From an uncultured Amaricoccus sp. (lineage in GTDB: Bacteria; Pseudomonadota; Alphaproteobacteria; Rhodobacterales; Rhodobacteraceae), in contig NZ_CALLYO010000326.1 in the NCBI RefSeq assembly GCF_937858865.1, forward strand, positions 1 through 12,149: 12,149 bases of DNA, written 5' to 3'. The translations under genes were made by a program, and so were the position numbers. Shown piece after piece: positions 7,105 through 12,149 of the stretch (position 1 is its first letter; every line of letters begins with the position of its first letter). A model generated the notes under the pieces. The model was not told the origin of the DNA and ran no database searches. It worked only from the letters and a program-made list of their open reading frames with translations.

Positions 7105-8124
7105 ATGCAGCCCCTGGGGATCGGAATCGTCGGCCTCGGCATGGTGGCCGACATCCACGCCCGCGCCCTCGCCGAGCTCGGGGGCGTCATCGAGGTCCGA
7201 GGCGTCTTCAGCCGCGACCCGGCCCGGCGCGCCGCCTTCGCCGCCCGCCACGGCCTCCCCGCCGCGCCCTCGCTCGAGGGGCTGCTCGCCGACCCGAAGC
7301 TCGAGGCGATCCTTCTCCTCACCCCGCCCGACGCCCGCCTCGCCATCGTCGAGGCCGCCGCCCGCGCCGGCAAGCACGTCCTGACCGAAAAGCCGCTCGA
7401 ACGCACCACCGCGGCCGCCACGGAGATCGTCGAGCTCTGCGAGCGCGCCGGGGTGACCCTCGGCGTGGTCTTCCAGCACCGGATGCGCGCCGCCGCCCGC
7501 GCCCTCGCCGACCTCGTCCGCTCGGACGCGCTCGGCCCGCTCGCCGCCGTCCAGGTCGCCCTGCCCTGGTGGCGGCCGCAGGCCTACTACGACGCGCCCG
7601 GCCGCGGCACCTACGCCCGCGACGGCGGCGGCGTCCTCATCACCCAGGCGATCCACACCCTCGACCTCATACTCTCCGTCACCGGCCCCGTGGCCGAGGT
7701 CGCCGCCATCGCCGGCACCACCCGGCTCCACCGCATGGAGGCCGAGGACTTCGTCGGCGCCGGCCTCCGCTTCGCGAACGGCGCACTCGGCTCCCTCGTC
7801 GCCACCACCGCGGCCTTCCCCGGCCGCCCCGAATCGATCGATCTCTCCTTCGCGGCCGGCAGCGCCCGCCTCGAGGGCGGAACCCTCGTCGTGACCCGCC
7901 TGGACGGCAGCAGCGAGACCGTCGGCTCGACCGCCGGCACTGGCGGCGGCGCCGATCCCATGGCCTTCCCGCACGACTGGCACCGCGACATAATCGCTGA
8001 TTTCGCCGCCGCCATCCGCAGCGGCCGCCCGCCCGCCGTCCCCGGCCGGACCGCGCTCGAGGTGCACCGTCTGATCGACGCCCTCGCCCGCTCCGCCCGC
8101 GAGGGCCGCGCGGTCGCGGTCTAG
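7105..8124 (+). CDS. Gfo/Idh/MocA-family NAD(P)-dependent oxidoreductase
   Basis: This cytoplasmic dehydrogenase belongs to the family that acts on sugars, inositols and their derivatives. It has 339 aa, a usual length. The N-terminal Rossmann fold starts GIGIVGLGMVADIH (5-18). The family motif is TEKPLER (94-100), where Lys96 is the conserved active-site lysine. In GGGVLITQAIHTLDL (174-188), His184 is the catalytic histidine. The Asp normally four residues before it in inositol dehydrogenase is Thr180 here, a change seen in some subfamilies with Asn or Thr. The start ATG has GGGAGGAG two bases upstream; the frame is open further upstream but lacks similarity there. The stop overlaps that of the convergent hydrolase gene. 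No co-transcribed partner is visible, so the substrate cannot be named. Confidence 0.93.
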   Translation: MQPLGIGIVGLGMVADIHARALAELGGVIEVRGVFSRDPARRAAFAARHGLPAAPSLEGLLADPKLEAILLLTPPDARLAIVEAAARAGKHVLTEKPLERTTAAATEIVELCERAGVTLGVVFQHRMRAAARALADLVRSDALGPLAAVQVALPWWRPQAYYDAPGRGTYARDGGGVLITQAIHTLDLILSVTGPVAEVAAIAGTTRLHRMEAEDFVGAGLRFANGALGSLVATTAAFPGRPESIDLSFAAGSARLEGGTLVVTRLDGSSETVGSTAGTGGGADPMAFPHDWHRDIIADFAAAIRSGRPPAVPGRTALEVHRLIDALARSAREGRAVAV

Positions 8125-9224
8125 ATTTGCCCGGCCAGCCGCCGGAGCGGCCGCGGCCGATAGCCGGGATCGCCGCGCCAGCGGCGCACCGCCGCCTCGG
8201 CCAGGTCGGCGAGCCGACGCGGCCCGCTGCGGTCGGCACTGTCGAGCATGAGGAGGCGTCGCAGCAGCGGCTTCGGCGTCACCAGCGGCCCGAAGCAGTC
8301 GCGCCCGGCCCGCCAGGCGCCTGCCGCCGCCGGATCTAGCGCCAGCCCGCGGGCGGCCGCGCCCTCAGCCACCCAGACGAGCGCCTCGTCCGAGAGCGCC
8401 GTCACCGCCGCGCCGCCGCCAACCGAGCCGTGATCGCCGGGGAACCAGCGCTGCGCATAGGACCCCTCCCCGCCGTCGTTCATCGCCTCGAGATTGTCCC
8501 AGAGCGTCGGCGGAAAGGTCCGTCGCCGCTCGTCGATTGCGACCGCATGGCGCGCGGCGCGCACCAGCCCGGAGAGGTTGGTGTCGTGGAAGGCGAGCCC
8601 GCGGTTCAGCCGCCGCGCCAGCACCAGGTGCTCGGGTACGCCGAGCGCGCCCACCGTGTCCCAGACCCCGACATAACGGATGGCGAGCGGATGCCCCTCC
8701 GGCAGCCCCTGGCGCGCGCGCCACGCCGGCTCGTGCGCCCCGGTCGTCACATGCGCCGAATGCGCCGCGCGAAAGGCGAGCGCCGCCGGGCTGTCGGGTC
8801 CCGTCTCGGGCGCCCGGGCGCGGTAGAGCGCGACCGCCGCCGGCAGAGCGGCGGCATGTCTGCGCTCGAGGATGCCGCAGTTTCGCACGAGCCCGACCAG
8901 CGAGCGGGCGGTGAAGGCGCCTCGCGAGAAGCCGAAGATCTGGATCTCGTCGCCCGGCGCATAGGCGAAGACGAGAAAGCGATAGGCCGCCTCCAGCGTC
9001 GCGAGCAGCCCCTTGCCGAGGAGCCCGCCCAGCACCCGGTCGGTTGCCTGCGCCAGCCTGCCGGTGCCGCGCCCCGTTCCCACCCCGTCGAGATGGCAGA
9101 CGACCTGCGCCACCCCGTCCGGCGCGACCGGCAGCACGGCCTGGGCGAGCTTCGCCACGTTGGTCGGATAGGGGGCGTCGAGACGGTTCCACGTCCCGTC
9201 GCAGGCGATGACGATGCGTTTCAT
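8121..9224 (-). CDS. DUF2235 / Tle1-like alpha/beta-hydrolase domain protein
   Basis: This protein of the DUF2235 family is related to the hydrolase domain of type VI secretion phospholipase effectors (Tle1) but also occurs widely as stand-alone enzymes of unknown role. It has 367 aa. It opens with KRIVIACDGTWN (2-13), the family N-terminal block. The nucleophile elbow is IFGFSRGAFTARS (96-108) with Ser100. The likely catalytic acid is Asp189 in VGVWDTVGALG (185-195), and the His is His265 in WFPGDHGSVGGG (260-271). The start ATG at 9224 has GGAG about six bases upstream and fits the family N-terminus; the frame continues upstream to 9320 without support. No signal peptide, VgrG, PAAR or immunity-like gene is adjacent, so an effector role is not indicated. 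A house-keeping esterase or phospholipase is possible. Confidence 0.9.
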   Translation of the reverse strand: MKRIVIACDGTWNRLDAPYPTNVAKLAQAVLPVAPDGVAQVVCHLDGVGTGRGTGRLAQATDRVLGGLLGKGLLATLEAAYRFLVFAYAPGDEIQIFGFSRGAFTARSLVGLVRNCGILERRHAAALPAAVALYRARAPETGPDSPAALAFRAAHSAHVTTGAHEPAWRARQGLPEGHPLAIRYVGVWDTVGALGVPEHLVLARRLNRGLAFHDTNLSGLVRAARHAVAIDERRRTFPPTLWDNLEAMNDGGEGSYAQRWFPGDHGSVGGGAAVTALSDEALVWVAEGAAARGLALDPAAAGAWRAGRDCFGPLVTPKPLLRRLLMLDSADRSGPRRLADLAEAAVRRWRGDPGYRPRPLRRLAGQI

Positions 9225-9642
9225 GCGCGCGCTCCGGATCGCCGCGCGCTGGGCCGCCCCTCGCGAGGCGATCATCAAGGGTTGGCTCGGGGAATGGGAG
9301 GGCTGCGACTCTAGCCGCAACTCCTTAAGCCGCCCCTACCTCGCCCCGGCGGCTCCCGCATCACCTTCGTGAAGATCAGGTCAGAGCGGCGTGCAAGACG
9401 GCTGAAGAGGAACGATTCCCCGCAGGCTTGCTTTGTGATTTCAACCTCGGGCGGAACATGGGCCGCCGACGTCATCTACTTTAAGATCGTGACGCGGCAT
9501 GCCGACCCTCTTCCTCGTTCCTCAACGAAATCAGCGCAACCGCCTCTCGCTCATCCATCTTGCGCACAGGTCTCAACTGGAAAACCCAGCGGCGAGCGAT
9601 CGCCGCTGGGAAAGAACCCTGGCACACGAGGGTCCGGCACGA
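9225..9642. other. 418-bp intergenic region without a convincing gene
   Basis: The first ~100 bp must hold the promoter of the DUF2235 gene (minus strand). GCTAGAGTCGC lies there (9315-9305) and nearly matches a sequence upstream of ftsW. From about 9320 the DNA becomes clearly less GC-rich, with runs such as TTTGTGATTTC. A plus-strand open frame of 115 codons (9369-9716) lacks a ribosome site, has unnatural composition and runs into the MFS gene on the other strand, so I do not call it. No tRNA fold, transposase fragment or terminal inverted repeat was recognised. The right end carries a terminator for the MFS gene. Confidence 0.5.
9581..9610 (-). terminator. Rho-independent terminator of the TIM-barrel/MFS operon
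   Basis: A perfect 11-bp stem, CCCAGCGGCGA (9585-9595) with TCGCCGCTGGG (9600-9610) and a 4-base loop, lies 33 bp past the stop of the MFS gene. On the minus strand the stem is followed at once by TTTTCC. This is the best terminator in the window. On the plus strand the hairpin is followed by AAAGAA, so it acts in one direction only. Confidence 0.85.
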
Positions 9643-10905
9643 TCAAGCCTGAGATGTGGCCTCGGCGACAGCGGTCCCGCCACTCACCGAACGATGCAGC
9701 AGGCTTGCGACCATGAAGCCGATCACCGCCAGGAAGCTCATCAGGCCGAACACGTAGGTGTAGCCCTGCTCGCCGGGGAAGTGGTCGAGGATCGACCCGT
9801 AGATCACGTAGGCGAACATGCCCGGCGCATAGCCGATGAGGCAGCCGATGCCGAAGGCCGAGCCGGTGATGCGCGAGGGGATCCCGACCTCGCTCATCGG
9901 GGCCCAGAAGACGCCGCGCATGGTGAAGACGATGAAGGCGAAGGAGAGGGTGGCTGTCATGGCCGGGAAGATGAAGCCCGCGCCCGTGGGCAGGGCGAGG
10001 ATCACGCCCATCACCGGCAGGAGCGCGACGAAGGCCCACTTGAGGTAGCGGCTCGAGCTCTTGAACTTCTTGTCCGCCATGAAGCCGCCGGCCGGACCGC
10101 CCACGACCTTGAGGAAGTACTGGTTGATGATCCCGTAGGCGCCGACGAGCGCGACCGGGAGCCCGTACATGTCCTTGAGGTAGGGAATGAAGTAGGTCAG
10201 GCCGCAGTAGACGATGTAGACCATGAACACGTTCAGGCTGACCAGCCAGATGCCCGGAACCCGCGCTGCCTCCATGAGACCCGCAAGGCCGACCGGCTCC
10301 TTGCCGTCGTCGCTTGCTCCCTTGCCGTCGCTCAGCAGGAACCAGGTGAGCAGGCCGGCGCCGATGTTGATCGCCGAGTAGAACAGGATCGCCGACTTCA
10401 GCCCCCCGGCGCCCGAGCCCATCACGACAAACACGCCGAGCGCGGCGAAGGCGACCAGGGTGTCCACGACGCCGCGGCCGCCTTCGAGGAAGCCGAACAT
10501 CCGGCCCTGCTCGTCGTCATCGCCGAGGGTGCGGATCGCCTTGAGCAGCGAGGGAAAGAAGAAGCAGTCGGCGCAGACGGCGAGCAGGGCGAAGACGATC
10601 ACCATCGCCCCGAAGGGCGGAAACGTCGCCATGTAGAGGCCGAGAAGGCCGGCGCCGGTCAGGCCCACGGGAATCAGCCGGCGCGGCTCGTAGCGGTCGG
10701 CCAGAAAGCCGCCGACCACGAAGAGGAGCGTGGAGACGATGGCGTTGACGCTGAGCAGGGTGCCGATCTCGGTGTGCGTCAGGCCCATGTTCTCCTGCAT
10801 GGGCACATAGAACGCATCCTTCAGGAACGCGAGCTTGTAGATGGTCCCGCCACCGAGGACGAGGACGATGAACCTGAGCCATTTGGCCCTGGACGCGGTT
10901 GTCAT
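9643..10905 (-). CDS. MFS transporter, probable sugar or sugar-acid permease
   Basis: This is a major facilitator superfamily inner-membrane permease of 420 aa with about twelve hydrophobic segments in two six-helix halves. The halves are separated by a hydrophilic loop at about 192-215 (SDGKGASDDGKEP). The loop 2-3 motif is GGFLADRYEPRRLI (65-78), with Asp70, Arg71 and the Arg pair 75-76. Distinctive blocks are GRMFGFLEGGRGVVDTL (134-150) and RGVFWAPMSEVGIP (330-343). These remind me of E. coli YihN and related uncharacterised permeases, but that comparison is from memory. The start ATG has GGAGGA seven bases upstream. The gene begins 27 bp after the TIM-barrel stop and ends before a strong terminator, so the two form one operon. 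The substrate is unknown; the neighbour suggests a carbohydrate. Confidence 0.9.
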   Translation of the reverse strand: MTTASRAKWLRFIVLVLGGGTIYKLAFLKDAFYVPMQENMGLTHTEIGTLLSVNAIVSTLLFVVGGFLADRYEPRRLIPVGLTGAGLLGLYMATFPPFGAMVIVFALLAVCADCFFFPSLLKAIRTLGDDDEQGRMFGFLEGGRGVVDTLVAFAALGVFVVMGSGAGGLKSAILFYSAINIGAGLLTWFLLSDGKGASDDGKEPVGLAGLMEAARVPGIWLVSLNVFMVYIVYCGLTYFIPYLKDMYGLPVALVGAYGIINQYFLKVVGGPAGGFMADKKFKSSSRYLKWAFVALLPVMGVILALPTGAGFIFPAMTATLSFAFIVFTMRGVFWAPMSEVGIPSRITGSAFGIGCLIGYAPGMFAYVIYGSILDHFPGEQGYTYVFGLMSFLAVIGFMVASLLHRSVSGGTAVAEATSQA

Positions 10906-10932
10906 AGCAATTCCTCCATGGGTTCTTGTTTG

Positions 10933-12033
10933 TCAGGCGGTCAGCCGCCGGGGCGCGCTGGCGGTGGCGTGGCCGGCCTCGGCCAGAACGAGATCGGCGA
11001 GGACACGCAGCTCTCCGATCAGCCCGCGAACGTGGCGGACCTGGTTCTCCGCCCAGCGATGCTCGTCGGCGATCATCCGGTCGAGCGAGTAGCCGGGCGG
11101 AAGGTGGGTCTCGCTCATGTCGCGGTAGGGGATGAACGGATCCTCGGCTTCGTCCGACTGGCGGAAGGCCGGTGCGACATAGTGGTTCTCCTGCTCGAGC
11201 GCGAAGGCGATCACCTGGGGCTCCGACTGGCCGAGCATCAGGAGCTCGAACAGCATGCGCGCATCCGGCAGGTCATCCTCGGGGCTCCCCTGCAGCACAC
11301 CGTAGTGACCGCAGCCGTTCTGCTCCGGGACGATGCGGACTCCCTTGAGGTGCACCTGGCGGATATAGGGCGCGAGGGCCCGCAGGGCCGGCAGCGGCCT
11401 CTCTCCGGCGTTGATCATGTTGCCGAAGTCGAAGAGCGCATTCAGGCGCGGGTTGCCGATCCGGCGCAGCAGCTGCGCGATCTCGAAGCTCTTCAGCTCC
11501 TCGTGCTGCTCGAAGTCGAAGTTCAGGTCGTAGGCGTCGGCGAGTTCGCCCAGGTAGCGGAGGTCGGCCTCGATCGTTGTCATGACGGTGGACAGCATCC
11601 CCTCGTAACGGGAATAGACGCGGATGTTGCGGCAGCCGACGGTCCGGGCGATGTCGACGGCCCGGTCGACATCCGCGCGAAGCGTGGTGCTGATCTCCAG
11701 GTGCACGTCGAGCCCGAGGGCATCGGCCTTCTCGCCGAACGCCCGGAGCTCGTCCGCCGTCATCCGCGACAGGCTGTTCTCCTCGCCGTCGAGCACGTGC
11801 AGGCAGAGGCCATGCAGTTCGTGGCGATAGGCGAAGTCGAGCAGGTCCGTGGGCTTGGCCCGCCCGTGCGTGAGGTTGGTGAGCAGCGGATAGCCATGGG
11901 CGAACAGGCGCATGGCATCGATCCGCTCGACGAGGCGCGCGGCGAGAGATGGGGTCAGCAGCGGAGGCGGGGCCTCGTCTTCGGCATTTCGGCGCAGCAG
12001 ATCCGCGAAGCGGGCTTGGACGGCGTGCATCAT
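10933..12033 (-). CDS. Xylose-isomerase-like TIM-barrel protein (sugar isomerase/epimerase family)
   Basis: This is a cytoplasmic AP-endonuclease-2-fold TIM barrel, the family of sugar isomerases, epimerases and inosose dehydratases. It has 366 aa, longer than the usual 270-300. The four expected metal ligands are visible in order: Glu175 (FDFEQHEE), Asp202 (LFDFGN), His228 (VHLKGV) and Glu280 (FALEQEN). Also recognisable are LHGLCLHV (73-80) and GCRNIRVYSRYEG (133-145). About 45 residues at the N-terminus and 75 at the C-terminus lie outside the core; the latter ends in a helical, charged segment. The start is at 12033 with CCAGGAG just upstream; a second ATG follows directly. It is the first gene of a two-gene operon with the MFS permease. 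The exact reaction cannot be read from the sequence. Confidence 0.88.
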   Translation of the reverse strand: MMHAVQARFADLLRRNAEDEAPPPLLTPSLAARLVERIDAMRLFAHGYPLLTNLTHGRAKPTDLLDFAYRHELHGLCLHVLDGEENSLSRMTADELRAFGEKADALGLDVHLEISTTLRADVDRAVDIARTVGCRNIRVYSRYEGMLSTVMTTIEADLRYLGELADAYDLNFDFEQHEELKSFEIAQLLRRIGNPRLNALFDFGNMINAGERPLPALRALAPYIRQVHLKGVRIVPEQNGCGHYGVLQGSPEDDLPDARMLFELLMLGQSEPQVIAFALEQENHYVAPAFRQSDEAEDPFIPYRDMSETHLPPGYSLDRMIADEHRWAENQVRHVRGLIGELRVLADLVLAEAGHATASAPRRLTA

Positions 12034-12149
12034 GTCACTCCTGGAAAAGGGCTGGCTATCCTCTGCCTGCGCTTACCCGGGGACGGCCTTCGACGATCTA
12101 GCCACTATCGCTGAAACACGGTGGCCACTTGCAGACGGCGAGCCTCCAA
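12034..12149. promoter_or_regulatory. Upstream region of the TIM-barrel/MFS operon
   Basis: These 116 bp hold no open gene. They must contain at least part of the promoter for the minus-strand operon. GTGGCCAC at 12121-12128 is an 8-bp palindrome, and GCCAC recurs at 12101-12105, 23 bp away, giving a weak candidate operator. The ribosome site CCAGGAG lies directly before the start. The window ends before any regulator or upstream gene can be seen. Confidence 0.3.

Noticed and set aside
8121..9224. DUF2235 gene as a type VI effector locus
   Set aside because: No VgrG, PAAR, adaptor or immunity gene is adjacent, and the protein is a single catalytic domain.
9320..9642. Insertion sequence remnant or integration site at the composition change
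   Set aside because: No tRNA, terminal inverted repeats, target duplication or integrase fragment could be seen.
9369..9716. Plus-strand frame of 115 codons in the intergenic region
   Set aside because: No ribosome site is present, the composition is not protein-like, and it overlaps the MFS gene and its terminator. No transposase or toxin motif was recognised.
9499..12114. Plus-strand frame of 871 codons opposite the TIM-barrel/MFS operon
   Set aside because: It is an antisense shadow of two clear genes, dominated by charged residues, with no domain.

Overview
The window looks like chromosomal DNA from a high-GC alphaproteobacterium, most likely a member of the Rhodobacterales. The reasons are the very high GC (third positions almost always G or C), an ftsW-murG junction with a Rhodobacteraceae-like FtsW N-terminus, and a complete TRAP transporter operon, a system typical of that group. 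No rRNA, tRNA, CRISPR array, transposase or phage gene was seen.

Layout. 1-1389 (minus): the division/cell-wall genes ftsW (complete) and the first 76 codons of murG. murG appears to begin with a CTG codon inside the ftsW stop. 1390-1664: divergent intergenic region with a candidate operator. 1665-5722 (plus): a tight operon of TRAP substrate-binding protein, small membrane subunit, large membrane subunit and an L-idonate 5-dehydrogenase-like enzyme. It probably imports and oxidises a sugar acid. 5723-5831: palindrome-rich region between convergent genes. 5832-6980 (minus): a YbdK-type carboxylate-amine ligase (GCS2 family). It is divergent from a Gfo/Idh/MocA oxidoreductase (7105-8124, plus) across 124 bp containing a symmetric TTGAC inverted repeat. 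8121-9224 (minus): a DUF2235 alpha/beta-hydrolase whose stop codon overlaps the oxidoreductase stop in a shared CTAG. 9225-9642: 418 bp without a convincing gene, ending in a strong minus-strand terminator. 9643-12033 (minus): a two-gene operon of a xylose-isomerase-like TIM-barrel protein followed by an MFS transporter.

How the genes fit together. Two carbohydrate-acquisition modules stand out: TRAP plus idonate-type dehydrogenase, and TIM-barrel enzyme plus MFS permease. Each pairs an importer with an enzyme, and neither has a regulator gene in the window. The Gfo/Idh/MocA enzyme may also act on sugars but is not in the TRAP operon. The ligase and the DUF2235 hydrolase are single genes with no visible partner. 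The last ~2.5 kb is visibly less GC-extreme than the rest, so the TIM-barrel/MFS operon may have a different history. I found no clear novel defence or mobile system. The TIM-barrel/MFS pair and the CTG start of murG are the most worthwhile follow-ups.
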